This document shows positions 52,118 to 60,741 of a DNA stretch of 64,000 bases, in pieces (the stretch's first letter is position 1; each line of letters starts with the position of its first letter). This stretch comes from JABIAG01 sp964561995. Lineage in GTDB: Archaea > Nanobdellota > Nanobdellia > Woesearchaeales > JABIAG01. The notes below the pieces were generated by a model that was not told where the DNA came from, did not search any database, and was given only the letters and a program-made list of their open reading frames with translations. The translations under genes were made by a program, and so were the position numbers. Where the stretch lies: positions 1-64,000 of the forward strand of contig CAZLQZ010000004.1 of the NCBI GenBank assembly GCA_964561995.1, written 5' to 3'.

Positions 52118-52214
52118 AGAATTAATTATATCTGGCTATTTTAAAGAAAGTGCTTAAGAAATTTTAGAAGATGAAGCATTAGAATTTTTAATGAAACTTT
52201 TTGATAAAGATTAG
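52113..52214 (+). pseudogene. Vestigial receiver-domain fragment
   Basis: Straight after the kinase stop, the overlapping frame reads KELIISGYFKESA, a TAA (52155-52157), then EILEDEALEFLMKLFDKD and TAG. This matches the last part of a receiver domain (SGY.., then FL-K-P-F, here K-L-F). It aligns with SGFAVDKAQACLDLGVKEFLGKPY in the kinase's own receiver. The TAA stands where Gln (CAA) is expected. It is the decayed end of a second, duplicated receiver. Confidence 0.7.
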
Positions 52215-52291
52215 ATTTCTCAAACTTTGAACGAAATGTTGCAATGATAATGTATTATATTCTTCGAGATTAATATATAAAGAAAAAAGTA

Positions 52292-52375
52292 CGCCACAGC
52301 CCAGATTTGAACTGGGATATCCTTGCGGAAACGAGCTTTCCAGGCTCGCGCAGTACCAGGTTGTGCCACTGTGGC
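52292..52375 (-). tRNA. tRNA-Ser (GGA)
   Basis: 84 bases. Acceptor GCCACAG with CTGTGGC. Anticodon arm CGAGC-CTGGAAA-GCTCG with anticodon GGA. Long class II variable arm (TTCCGCAAGG) and T-loop TTCAAAT. Discriminator G, as in serine tRNAs. No intron and CCA not encoded. Confidence 0.95.
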
Positions 52376-52471
52376 TTAACAACTAGGGACTATATTCCAT
52401 TTATAAAATTTGTCATTTTCCTCTAGAAATAACGAAAAGTTTAAATACTAGTTTGCTCAGAGGATAAACAG

Positions 52472-52531
52472 ACGTTAAAAAACGTTATGAAACCTTTTTT
52501 TGGTTTCGGCCAAAAAAGTTTATGCTTTTTT
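52472..52531 (+). promoter_or_regulatory. Three-hairpin leader of the small basic protein gene
   Basis: A TATA-like TTTAAATACT lies at ~52438-52447. Downstream are three consecutive perfect stems: ACGTT-AAAA-AACGT (52472-52485), GAAACC-T7-GGTTTC (52489-52507) and AAAAAAG-TTTATG-CTTTTTT (52512-52531). A GTGGGGGTA Shine-Dalgarno (about 52545-52553) follows before the ATG at 52559. Few genes in the window have so structured a leader. Confidence 0.65.
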
Positions 52532-52558
52532 GAGTAAAAAACATGTGGGGGTATTAAC

Positions 52559-52795
52559 ATGGCACAAAAAGTAGAAAAAGTAGGAGTTAAAAAAGAAAAA
52601 GGACATCTGTATTTCGTAGATAAGAATGGTGATGTTTCTAGAGCAGTTATGGCTAGAGGCGGAAGAAAGAAAACAGGAAAAGCAAAAAAAGAAAAAGTTG
52701 CTAAAGTTGGCGTTAAAAAAGAATCCGGTTATCTATATTTCATTGATAAAGCAGGAGACATATCAAGAGCTAAAATGGCAAGAGGCAGAAAATAA
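52559..52795 (+). CDS. Small basic protein made of two tandem ~33-residue repeats
   Basis: 78 residues, estimated strongly basic. Unit 1 VEKVGVKKEKGHLYFVDKNG.. ends AVMARGG. Unit 2 VAKVGVKKESGYLYFIDKAG.. ends AKMARGR. They are joined by RKKTGKAKKEKVAK. The units share about 70% identity, so it arose by internal duplication. No family recognised. The size, charge, strong Shine-Dalgarno and structured leader suggest an abundant protein, perhaps nucleic-acid-binding. No histone gene is in the window, but that says little about the genome. Confidence 0.85.
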   Translation: MAQKVEKVGVKKEKGHLYFVDKNGDVSRAVMARGGRKKTGKAKKEKVAKVGVKKESGYLYFIDKAGDISRAKMARGRK

Positions 52796-52825
52796 GCCTC
52801 TCTTTTTTTATTTTTTATTAAACAA

Positions 52826-53224
52826 ATGAAATATTTTAAGGGTTTTATTGCGGGCATGATTTTACCAGCAGTAATTTCACCCTTTGTTATTTCATTTTTC
52901 ATTCTACAAAATGAATTAATCGCAGTTCAAAAACTTCCATTTATATTTTTTGGTCCTATTTTGTGGGGATTGTGGAATGTTTTATTTTTAACAACTAAGA
53001 AAAAAGTTCCTATTCAAGACAGAAATGTTAAAATTGGTGTTTATGGTGCAGTTTATGGTCTGTTAACTGTTTTGATTAATGCATTATATTTTGAATTCAC
53101 TTCAATTATTCCTTCATTTTCAGATTCATTTATTATTTGGGCAGTAATATTTTATCCAATAGTTTTATTTTTTGCATGGAAATATATAGTAAATGCATTA
53201 AATATGATACTTGAAATATATTAA
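52826..53224 (+). CDS. Small polytopic membrane protein
   Basis: 132 residues with about four hydrophobic segments (FIAGMILPAVISPFVISFFIL, FIFFGPILWGLWNVLFL, GVYGAVYGLLTVLINALYF, SFIIWAVIFYPIVLFFAWKYIV). No known family. It starts 31 bases after the basic-protein gene and 22 bases before gap, so it may be part of the glycolytic operon transcript. Confidence 0.75.
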   Translation: MKYFKGFIAGMILPAVISPFVISFFILQNELIAVQKLPFIFFGPILWGLWNVLFLTTKKKVPIQDRNVKIGVYGAVYGLLTVLINALYFEFTSIIPSFSDSFIIWAVIFYPIVLFFAWKYIVNALNMILEIY

Positions 53225-53245
53225 TTAAATAAAAAGAGGTGTTTT

Positions 53246-54238
53246 ATGGTATTAAGAATAGCGATTAATGGGTTTGGAAGAATTGGGAGAATGGTTTACA
53301 AAGCTTCTTTATCAAATTCTAAGATTGAAGTTGTTGCAGTTAATGATTTGGGTGACAAAAATTTAATGGCACATTTGTTAAAATATGATTCAATACAACC
53401 AGTTAATGTAAAAGATGTTAAAGTAAAAGGTGACTATTTAATTGTTAATGGAAATAAAATTCAAATGTTTTCAGAAAAAGAGCCTAATAAACTTCCTTGG
53501 AAAGATTTAGATATTGATGTTGTTTGTGAATCTACTGGATTTTTTAGAACTAAAGAAAAAGCATCACTACATTTAGATGCTGGTGCAAAGAAAGTATTAA
53601 TTTCTGCTCCTGCTAAAGGCGACAAACCAGTTAAAACAATTGTTATGGGTGTTAATGACAATTTAATAAAAAAATCCGATAAAATTTTGTCTAATGCTTC
53701 TTGTACTACAAATTCACTCGCTCCAATGGCAAAAGTTCTTAACGATAATTTTAAAATTGTAAAAGGTTTTTTTACAACAGTTCATGCTTATACTGTTACA
53801 CAAAATATAGTTGATGGACCTCATAAAGATTGGAGAAGAGCAAGAGCAGCAGCAATGAATATTATTCCTACTTCAACGGGCGCTGCAAAAGCTGCAGAAT
53901 TAGCTTTGCCTTCATTAAAAGGTAAATTGGATGGAATTGCAATGAGAGTTCCAGTTGCTGCAGGTTCAATTACTGATTTGTCTGTAAATGTTTCAAAAAA
54001 TGTAACTCTTGATCAAGTTAATAATGCTTTTAAAATGGCAGCAAAGAAAATGAAGGGAGTTTTAAGTTATTCAAAAGAACCTTTAGTAAGTTCTGACATT
54101 GTTGGTAATAGTTCTTCAGTTATTTTTGATTCGGAGTTGACAAAAGTTAATGGTAACCTGATAAAAGTTTGCGGATGGTATGACAATGAATGGGGTTATA
54201 GTAATAGAATGATTGATATTATGTCAAAGATGAGGTAA
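53246..54238 (+). CDS. gap: Glyceraldehyde-3-phosphate dehydrogenase, class I (bacterial/eukaryal type)
   Basis: 330 residues. INGFGRIGRMVYKAS is the NAD-binding start. SNASCTTNSLAPMAKVL holds the catalytic Cys. HAYTVTQNIVDGPHKDWRRARAAA and the C-terminal WYDNEWGYSNRMID complete the class I pattern. It oxidises glyceraldehyde-3-phosphate to 1,3-bisphosphoglycerate. Many archaea use a different class, so this suggests acquisition from bacteria. Two small genes then pgk follow in the same operon. Confidence 0.97.
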   Translation: MVLRIAINGFGRIGRMVYKASLSNSKIEVVAVNDLGDKNLMAHLLKYDSIQPVNVKDVKVKGDYLIVNGNKIQMFSEKEPNKLPWKDLDIDVVCESTGFFRTKEKASLHLDAGAKKVLISAPAKGDKPVKTIVMGVNDNLIKKSDKILSNASCTTNSLAPMAKVLNDNFKIVKGFFTTVHAYTVTQNIVDGPHKDWRRARAAAMNIIPTSTGAAKAAELALPSLKGKLDGIAMRVPVAAGSITDLSVNVSKNVTLDQVNNAFKMAAKKMKGVLSYSKEPLVSSDIVGNSSSVIFDSELTKVNGNLIKVCGWYDNEWGYSNRMIDIMSKMR

Positions 54239-54240
54239 AA

Positions 54241-54336
54241 ATGAGTGATGATTTCAAAAAAAATTTAGCCTATTGGATTGGGATTGCAGCAATTATTTTT
54301 ACTGTAATTATGATTTTAATTCAGGTTTTAAAATGA
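54241..54336 (+). CDS. 31-residue micro membrane protein in the gap-pgk operon
   Basis: ATG two bases after the gap stop: MSDDFKKNLAYWIGIAAIIF, then TVIMILIQVLK and TGA. One transmembrane helix with a short acidic-basic N-terminus. Its TGA overlaps the ATG of the next gene (ATGA at 54333-54336), so the chain of coupled starts supports it as a real gene. Function unknown. Confidence 0.65.
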   Translation: MSDDFKKNLAYWIGIAAIIFTVIMILIQVLK

Positions 54337-54506
54337 AGAATGATGGTTTACAATTCCTTTCTATTGTTATAAGTAGTTTGGCATTGTTGTACATACTATT
54401 TGTTAATGTTTTTCGAGAATCTTTTATTGTTAATGATTGGATTGTAGTTAGTGTCGATTTAATAGCTAAAATAATTATTGAGATGGTGTTATTATCAAGA
54501 AAATGA
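54333..54506 (+). CDS. 57-residue micro membrane protein in the gap-pgk operon
   Basis: Starts at 54333 inside the ATGA overlap: MKNDGLQFLSIVISSLALLY then ILFVNVFRESFIVNDWIVVS and a second hydrophobic stretch to LLSRK. Two transmembrane helices. Stop TGA overlaps pgk ATG (54503-54506). An earlier in-frame ATG at 54273 lies inside the previous gene and is less likely. No family recognised. Confidence 0.7.
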   Translation: MKNDGLQFLSIVISSLALLYILFVNVFRESFIVNDWIVVSVDLIAKIIIEMVLLSRK

Positions 54507-55576
54507 AATCATTAAAGAATATTAAACTTCAAGGGAAAAAAGTCATCGTTAGGCTTGATTTAGATATTCCAATTAAAAATGGAAAGATTACAGATGATAC
54601 AAGATTAAAAGAATCTTTGCCTACATTAAAACTTCTTAAAAAAGCTAAGCAAGTAATTATTATGGGTCATTTAGGAAGACCTAAAGGAAATGAAAAAAAA
54701 TATTCTCTTGGGCCAATTGCTTTAAGATTGTCTAAATTACTTAATGTTAAAATAAAACTTGGAATTCCAAAAAATGAAAAGTATGTTATGTTGGAAAATT
54801 TAAGATTTGATTCAAGAGAAAAAACTAATGGTTTATCTTTTGCAAAAGAACTTGCTTCTTATGCTGATATTTATGTTAATGATGCATTTGCTACTAGTCA
54901 TCGAAATGCTGCATCAATAACTGGAATTACTAAATACTTGCCTTCTTATCCTGGATTAAAAGTTGAAAAAAACATAAAAGAAATTCCTAAATTAATTAAT
55001 AATCCTAAGCATCCTTTTATTTTAGTTTTAGGTGGAATAAAAATTGACAAATTAAATATTTTAAAGAATTTAGTTAAAAAAGCAGACGCAGTTTTAATTG
55101 GAAGTGCAATGGTTTTTGCTTTTATGGGAAAAAGATATAATGAAAATGAAATTAAACTTGCTAAACAAATACTTAAATCTGCAAAAAGAAAAATTATTTT
55201 ACCAATAGACGTTATAATGGATAATAAAAAAACTATTGATGTAGAAAAAATTCCTATTAAAAGAAAAGCATATGATATTGGTCCAAAAACTATTTTGATA
55301 TATTCTGAAATGTTAAAACAAGCAAAAACAATTGTTTGGAATGGTCCACTAGGTTTTTATGAAGGTGGTTATACTAAATCTACCAAAGCTTTAGCAAAAG
55401 TAATTACAAATTCAAAAGCAACAACAATTATTGGAGGAGGAGATACTACTCATTGTTTAAAAAATAGTTTAGAAAAAGTAACTCACTATACTACTGCCGG
55501 TGGTGCTTTTTTACAATTAGTTTCTGGAAAAGAATTAATAGGAATTAAAGCGTTAAGAATAAACACTAATGCTTAA
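54503..55576 (+). CDS. pgk: Phosphoglycerate kinase
   Basis: 357 residues, short for the family (usually ~390-410). IVRLDLDIPI (usually RVDFNVP), MGHLGRPKG, LENLRFDSREK, YVNDAFATSHRNAAS and the C-terminal GGGDTTHCL and TTAGGAFLQL are all identifiable. It makes ATP from 1,3-bisphosphoglycerate after Gap. The start overlaps the micro-gene stop (ATGA) and its 3' end overlaps the convergent 864-residue orphan by 24 bases. Confidence 0.95.
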   Translation: MKSLKNIKLQGKKVIVRLDLDIPIKNGKITDDTRLKESLPTLKLLKKAKQVIIMGHLGRPKGNEKKYSLGPIALRLSKLLNVKIKLGIPKNEKYVMLENLRFDSREKTNGLSFAKELASYADIYVNDAFATSHRNAASITGITKYLPSYPGLKVEKNIKEIPKLINNPKHPFILVLGGIKIDKLNILKNLVKKADAVLIGSAMVFAFMGKRYNENEIKLAKQILKSAKRKIILPIDVIMDNKKTIDVEKIPIKRKAYDIGPKTILIYSEMLKQAKTIVWNGPLGFYEGGYTKSTKALAKVITNSKATTIIGGGDTTHCLKNSLEKVTHYTTAGGAFLQLVSGKELIGIKALRINTNA

Positions 55577-58147
55577 TCTTGCTTCGCTTCCTACTTCATC
55601 ATTTCTTATTTTAAGTTGTCTTAATTTATCAACTAATTTATGTCTTCCGATTTTAGTAAATCCCCATTGTTTAGTGTCCATGTTAAATCCTAATCCAATT
55701 CCGCCATACTTTTTGCTAAATGCACTACTCATGTCTTCAAATCTTTCTTTTCCTCTTTTATCGCTGTATCCTTCGACTTTGAATAAAACATTTTGTTGCA
55801 TTAAAGCACCTACTGATTCTTTGTCAACAATTTCAAAAACGTCTTTTGGTAGACCGTTATTAAAAAGTGTAGATTCATATGCCGCTTGAACATTACTTTT
55901 TAGTGTCTTACTAAAATATGCAGGTTGTGTTTCAGTTTTTATTCCCATTAATAATTCATTAATTGAATTTTTATCAATTTTTAAAGAATGAGCTCTTGTT
56001 TTAGTATAACCCTCAGGACAGTATTTACTAACAAATTCTAATTGATTAATTAATTCATTTTTAACGTCAGACAAAGTTAAGTATTCACTTAGTTTTGCAA
56101 TTTCTCTTTTAACACTTTCTGGGTTAACATGAGAAAAATTTCCACCAGTTTTAACTGCTCCTTGAACTTCTTTAACTCTAAAGTCTAAACCCACCCAAGA
56201 TTCATAAATTTTATGTCCTTTTGCTTCATTTAATAATTGTTTATTTGCTTGATATTCAACCATTTCTTTTGAATCTGAAATTGTTTGAACACATCTTGAA
56301 TATTTCAAACTGTTATATTGTTGTTCAATTTTCGCAGCATCTTCTGGATTAATGTATTTAGCTTGATTAATTGCTTTTAGTTCGTTAGGCATTTCCATTT
56401 CAAGAACACTTTCTAAACTAAATATCCAGTCTAATTGTTCTTTTGTTTGTCCTGCAACTTCAACATGATCTTTTACAACATTGAAATATTTCATTATTAA
56501 GGGTTTATCCCCTTTAGCAATCTCTTTTGAAACTAAATTAAATTTAGAAGATTCAACCATTTCATCTTTCATTTTTTCAGTAAATTTATGATAGTTTGAT
56601 AATGTTGTTTTTGCAACTCTTGCTCTAGTTTTTTGTTTATCAGATGCCTCTTTGTTTGTTTTCACATAACTGTTTGCTAATCTGTCAATTACTTGCGCTA
56701 AACTAATTCCTGTTGTTTTTTCAAAGTCAATACCATTAATATATCTGCCTTTCATAATGTCTAATTTTAATTCATCATCTTCAACTGTTTTGCTCATTCT
56801 TATTTGTTGAACTGTAGTGTAAAATTCACTAATTACTTCTTTTGAATAACGCATAGAAACTCTTTCACATAAATTTGCCCAAGCTTTACCTTGTCCTAAT
56901 TCAGTTCTTTTAAAGACACTTTCTAATGGAGTAAATTTGCCCCAAAGTAATAGTTCCGGATGTGTTTCATTAAATTCTTCATTTGTAGCTTTTGCATGAT
57001 CTCGTCTATTAAGATATTGTTTCCATTCTATTTTTTCTTTATCCCATAATGGTTTTGTGTCTTTGATTGCTTCTGTTAATGTTCTCCATTCTTCAAAGTA
57101 ATCTGTTAGTACTTCTCTATTGAATATTTTTCTTTTTTCTTTAATTCCCGGAAGAGCTCTTTCAATTGATCTTGCTTCAACAGGCTTTAAGAAATCTTCA
57201 TTTAATGCATCATCTAACGTGTAATGTTTATTTTTTCTAGTAAATGGTTCTCTTCCTTTTTTTGTTAACCTTGTAATATATAATTTTGAATCAAAGTCAT
57301 ATTCATCATTTCCTTGTTCCCTTAAGAATATTCCATCATCTCTAAATGTTCTTCCTGAAGCTTCTGCTTTCATCATTCTATTTTCTAAAATCCATGAAAA
57401 GAATAATGCGTGATCTTTTGGTGTCATATCAAAATAATTTTTAGTATATTTAACAACAACTTCTCTTATTTTTGGATCTTTTATTTTATCTAATTCTCCT
57501 ACTGCATAATTTACCATACTTCTACTATTATTTTGATTAAGATTAAATTCTAATCCTTCAATATCTCCATTTAGAATCATTTTCGAGTAATCTGCTAAAA
57601 CTTCACTATTTGCTAATTCATAAGCATTTATTCCTGCTTCATCAAGCATTCCTATCAATGTTTCATTGTTATTAAGAATTCCGTCAATTGAATCTTCTAG
57701 ATCTTTTTTTCTTTGTCTTCTAATTCTATTTTTAGCTTGTTCTGATTCAAATTTTACTAAGTCACCAGTACCTAGTTTTTCATCTAATTTTAAAAGTAAA
57801 TTGAAATGATCGTCTCCTGCTTGTATTGGGTCACGAATTTGGCTAGTTGTTTGTCCTTGAAAGTCAGTATGTTTCCATCTAACATAAGTAACTTTAGAAA
57901 GTCCTTGTCCACAATAACATCTTCCTATTTCATCTCCTTCTTTATAATCTGCTACTTTAAATGTAAATTTTCCATCGATTTTTTTTCCGGTTTTAGCTCT
58001 AAATTTTGCTAAGAAATTTCTTAAAAAACTTAATGATGTTGTATTTCCTAAACTACTATAATTTTCACATAATTCTAAAAATTCTTTTCCTTCTTGAGTT
58101 TTTAAATCGCACCCTTGTTTTATTTCTTTTAATACTTTTGTAGTCAT
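55553..58147 (-). CDS. 864-residue orphan protein
   Basis: No family recognised and no signal peptide or membrane segment. A N-terminal region has a CYC motif (GDEIGRCYCGQGLSK, ~70-85), a basic helical stretch (RIRRQRKKDLEDS, ~146-160), and then long mixed segments with many aromatic and acidic residues (for example MTPKDHALFFSWILENRMM ~235). The C-terminal part has HKLVDKLRQLKI. Well-used codons and intact length argue for a real product. GGAGG lies upstream and a GGTGAT-ACAA-ATCACC palindrome separates it from the TrmB-type gene. Confidence 0.8.
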   Translation of the reverse strand: MTTKVLKEIKQGCDLKTQEGKEFLELCENYSSLGNTTSLSFLRNFLAKFRAKTGKKIDGKFTFKVADYKEGDEIGRCYCGQGLSKVTYVRWKHTDFQGQTTSQIRDPIQAGDDHFNLLLKLDEKLGTGDLVKFESEQAKNRIRRQRKKDLEDSIDGILNNNETLIGMLDEAGINAYELANSEVLADYSKMILNGDIEGLEFNLNQNNSRSMVNYAVGELDKIKDPKIREVVVKYTKNYFDMTPKDHALFFSWILENRMMKAEASGRTFRDDGIFLREQGNDEYDFDSKLYITRLTKKGREPFTRKNKHYTLDDALNEDFLKPVEARSIERALPGIKEKRKIFNREVLTDYFEEWRTLTEAIKDTKPLWDKEKIEWKQYLNRRDHAKATNEEFNETHPELLLWGKFTPLESVFKRTELGQGKAWANLCERVSMRYSKEVISEFYTTVQQIRMSKTVEDDELKLDIMKGRYINGIDFEKTTGISLAQVIDRLANSYVKTNKEASDKQKTRARVAKTTLSNYHKFTEKMKDEMVESSKFNLVSKEIAKGDKPLIMKYFNVVKDHVEVAGQTKEQLDWIFSLESVLEMEMPNELKAINQAKYINPEDAAKIEQQYNSLKYSRCVQTISDSKEMVEYQANKQLLNEAKGHKIYESWVGLDFRVKEVQGAVKTGGNFSHVNPESVKREIAKLSEYLTLSDVKNELINQLEFVSKYCPEGYTKTRAHSLKIDKNSINELLMGIKTETQPAYFSKTLKSNVQAAYESTLFNNGLPKDVFEIVDKESVGALMQQNVLFKVEGYSDKRGKERFEDMSSAFSKKYGGIGLGFNMDTKQWGFTKIGRHKLVDKLRQLKIRNDEVGSEARLSISVYS

Positions 58148-58219
58148 TTTAACCCTCCTAATGATTATTATTATTTTAACTTTTACTATATTCTATTGTT
58201 AATCAATATAAAAGGTAGG

Positions 58220-58235
58220 GGTGATACAAATCACC
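58220..58235. promoter_or_regulatory. Palindrome between the orphan and TrmB-type gene (operator candidate)
   Basis: GGTGAT-ACAA-ATCACC, 6-4-6 perfect inverted repeat, in the 124-bp divergent promoter. A TATA-like TTTAAATAAG follows at ~58242 for the regulator gene. It would suit binding by the TrmB-type protein as a dimer. Confidence 0.65.
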
Positions 58236-58271
58236 ACAACATTTAAATAAGATTTAACGTTTAATACAATT

Positions 58272-58973
58272 ATGGATGCATTAGGAGCTGCTGGCTTAAC
58301 AAAAAATGAAGCAAAATTGTATAAGATTTTATTAAAATGGACTTCTGGTAATGTTACTGATTTATCAAGAGCATCAGGAATACATCGAAGAAGTGTTTAT
58401 GATGTTTTACAAAGATTGGCTGATAAAGGTTTAGCATCTTATATTGTTAAGGACGGTGTTAAGAAATATTTAGCTAATAATCCTGAAAGATTAAAAGAAA
58501 TTGTAGATGAAAAAAAGAATCTTATAAGTGAAGAACTTCCTAATTTAATTGGTATGTTTAAACAAAATACCGAAAAAAAAAGTACTCAGTTTTTTATGGG
58601 GAAAAAAGGTATTAAATACATTCTTGATGAGCAATTAACACTTAAGCATGAAATTTTAGTTTTAGGTGGAAGTAATATTGCTCAAGAAATGCTTAAATAT
58701 TATTTTCCAAAATATGACAATATAAGAAAAGAAAAGAAAATCCCTATCAAAATAATTTATTCTGGAAAAAAACAAAAAAAACATAAAAGTGTTTTATCTC
58801 AAGTTAAATATATGCCTGATGGAATGGGTGGTGAAATGGCGCTTAATATTTATGGTAAGAATGTCGCTTTAATAATGTGGAATGAAGATAATCCTTTTGC
58901 TATTTTGATCAATCAAAAAGAAGTTGCAGACAATTTTAAAGACTATTTTCAGTTCATTTGGGACAAACTTTAG
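58272..58973 (+). CDS. TrmB-family transcriptional regulator
   Basis: 233 residues. MDALGAAGLTKNEAKLYKILLKWTSGNVTDLSRASGIHRRSVYDVLQRLADKGLASYIV is the N-terminal winged helix, then a coiled linker and an effector domain (EILVLGGSNIAQEMLKYYFPKYDNI). Same layout as 47204-47929. Leaderless start. Probably represses or activates the divergent 864-residue orphan via the palindrome (inference). Confidence 0.88.
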   Translation: MDALGAAGLTKNEAKLYKILLKWTSGNVTDLSRASGIHRRSVYDVLQRLADKGLASYIVKDGVKKYLANNPERLKEIVDEKKNLISEELPNLIGMFKQNTEKKSTQFFMGKKGIKYILDEQLTLKHEILVLGGSNIAQEMLKYYFPKYDNIRKEKKIPIKIIYSGKKQKKHKSVLSQVKYMPDGMGGEMALNIYGKNVALIMWNEDNPFAILINQKEVADNFKDYFQFIWDKL

Positions 58974-59064
58974 AATAATTATACAGTATCACTATTTTAA
59001 AACACTACTTTTCTTACAACAATTCTTATAAATGAATTATTCGATTTTTAAATGGGGGGATAAA

Positions 59065-60324
59065 ATGCACAAGAAAATTTCAATTGAACATTTACCAAAA
59101 TTAGATAAAGTATTAAGAATCACATTTTCATCTATCAAAAAAGACCTTATTGAGTCTAAAGAAGAGTTTTCTCAATTGGATGAGAAGGTTGAAAATTCAT
59201 TAACATTGTTTAGACAAAGACTTAATGATTTTAATGATTCTATTTGGAAAGAATTAAAGAAAAAAACCGATTATATGGATAATGAATTAACTGTTAAAAC
59301 AACTTTTTTAGAAAAACAATTGAAAGAATTGGCAGATTATACTGAAAAATTCATTGAAACTACTAATTTAAAAGTAACTTCCTGGAATAAAAAAATTAAA
59401 AGTATTGATGATAATTCTGCAAGAGCTACTGAAATTGGTACTGAACTTAAAAAAATTAAGTTTCTTAGGGCTGATTTAGAAAAAATCAAAATTTTAGAAA
59501 AAGAAATTAATAATTTATCGGAAATTCATATAACTAAAAAGGATTTTAAGAAAGCAAATGATGATTTAGATAAAAAGTTAAATAAAAAAGTAGATGCTTT
59601 AAAATTAAATCATGATGTTTTTAAAAATGATTTTGAAAAAAATTCAGATACGTTAAGAGGCGAAGTAAGTGATAAAGTTTCAGGTATGGAATTGGAAGTT
59701 AAGCACTTTTCTAAAACTCTTAATTCTGAAGTTACTAATTTAAAACAAGAATTTGATACTAAACTAAAAGAAAAAATTTCTTTAACAAATCTTGAAGAAG
59801 ATTTTGGAAAAAGATTTACTAAATTGGAAAAGTCTTTTTCTTCTGATAAAGTTGTTTTAGAAAAATCTGTTGAAGATTTAAAAAAGCAATTTGAAAAAGA
59901 TAACAAAAAAGCTCTAGCAGCTGCTCAAGAAAGTTTTATCGACACTTCAAAAACTGAGATTAAAAAAGCACTTGTCGACGTTACTAAAAATGTTAATGAG
60001 GGGACTGTTTCAGTAAAAGACATTAAGTCAGATCTGAATAAGATTTCAAGGGCAGTAGATATTCTTAAATCTCGTGTTTCAAATATTGAAAGTAATAAGG
60101 ATACAAAACCAATAAAAGATACAAATAAGAAAGAAAAAGTCTTAGATAAAAAAGAAGAAAAAGAAAAACCAAAATTAAAAGAAAAAAAACCCAGTTTTTT
60201 GAAAAAAATAGTTGATTTTTTAATTGAAGATATTGAAGAAGATAAAGATAAAACTCTTCAAGAATTTGATAGAAAAAAAGGCGATAAGTTTGAAATTAAA
60301 GAAATAAAAGAATTAAAAGAGTAA
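59065..60324 (+). CDS. Coiled-coil protein with basic/acidic tail
   Basis: 419 residues from the ATG at 59065, which follows GGGGGGA; the ATG at 59032 lies before the Shine-Dalgarno. Almost wholly helical, with heptad repeats of Lys/Glu/Leu from ~20 to ~350, then a Lys-rich linker (KPIKDTNKKEKVLDKKEEKE) and a conserved-looking FLKKIVDFLIEDIEEDKDKTL end. Resembles SMC-like or tether-type coiled coils but has no ATPase. Neighbour of RNase P component 4 and another coiled-coil gene. Confidence 0.8.
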   Translation: MHKKISIEHLPKLDKVLRITFSSIKKDLIESKEEFSQLDEKVENSLTLFRQRLNDFNDSIWKELKKKTDYMDNELTVKTTFLEKQLKELADYTEKFIETTNLKVTSWNKKIKSIDDNSARATEIGTELKKIKFLRADLEKIKILEKEINNLSEIHITKKDFKKANDDLDKKLNKKVDALKLNHDVFKNDFEKNSDTLRGEVSDKVSGMELEVKHFSKTLNSEVTNLKQEFDTKLKEKISLTNLEEDFGKRFTKLEKSFSSDKVVLEKSVEDLKKQFEKDNKKALAAAQESFIDTSKTEIKKALVDVTKNVNEGTVSVKDIKSDLNKISRAVDILKSRVSNIESNKDTKPIKDTNKKEKVLDKKEEKEKPKLKEKKPSFLKKIVDFLIEDIEEDKDKTLQEFDRKKGDKFEIKEIKELKE

Positions 60325-60357
60325 ACATTATATATTTCTTAATTTATTTTTTATTTA

Positions 60358-60654
60358 ATGAGAAAATACAAGCCTAAACCTGAACATATTGTAAAAACTG
60401 CTAAAGAAAGAATAAATGAATTGTTTGAATTAGCAGAATCTAATGAATCTTATGCAAATAGATATGTTTCAATGGCAAGAAAAATTTCTATGAAATATAA
60501 AGTTAAAATTCCTAAAGAGTTAAAGAAAAGATTTTGTAAGCATTGTTATAAATATTTAAGACAAGGAAAGAATGTTCGAGTTAGAAGAAATGAAAAGGGT
60601 ATTGTTTATACTTGTTTAGAATGTAATAAGCAAATGAGATTTCCAATTAAGTAA
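60358..60654 (+). CDS. rnp4: RNase P protein component 4 (Rpp21/Rpr2)
   Basis: 98 residues, typical length. Helical N-terminal half with ERINELFELAESNESYANRYVSMARKISMKYKV, and a zinc ribbon with C60, C63, C86 and C89 (CKHC..CLEC). This subunit pairs with Rpp29 to assist the catalytic RNA in cutting the 5' leader of tRNA precursors. Archaeal/eukaryotic family, not found in bacteria, so it anchors the contig as archaeal. Confidence 0.95.
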   Translation: MRKYKPKPEHIVKTAKERINELFELAESNESYANRYVSMARKISMKYKVKIPKELKKRFCKHCYKYLRQGKNVRVRRNEKGIVYTCLECNKQMRFPIK

Positions 60655-60741
60655 TTTTTCTCATAACTTTATATAGTTATTATAAAACACTAACTTTCAA
60701 ATACAACAATGTTTTTAAACCAATTTCCTTATTAGTAATAT

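Noticed and set aside
52188..52382. Minus-strand open frame over tRNA-Ser
   Set aside because: It is tRNA-Ser read as protein; the tRNA structure explains the region.
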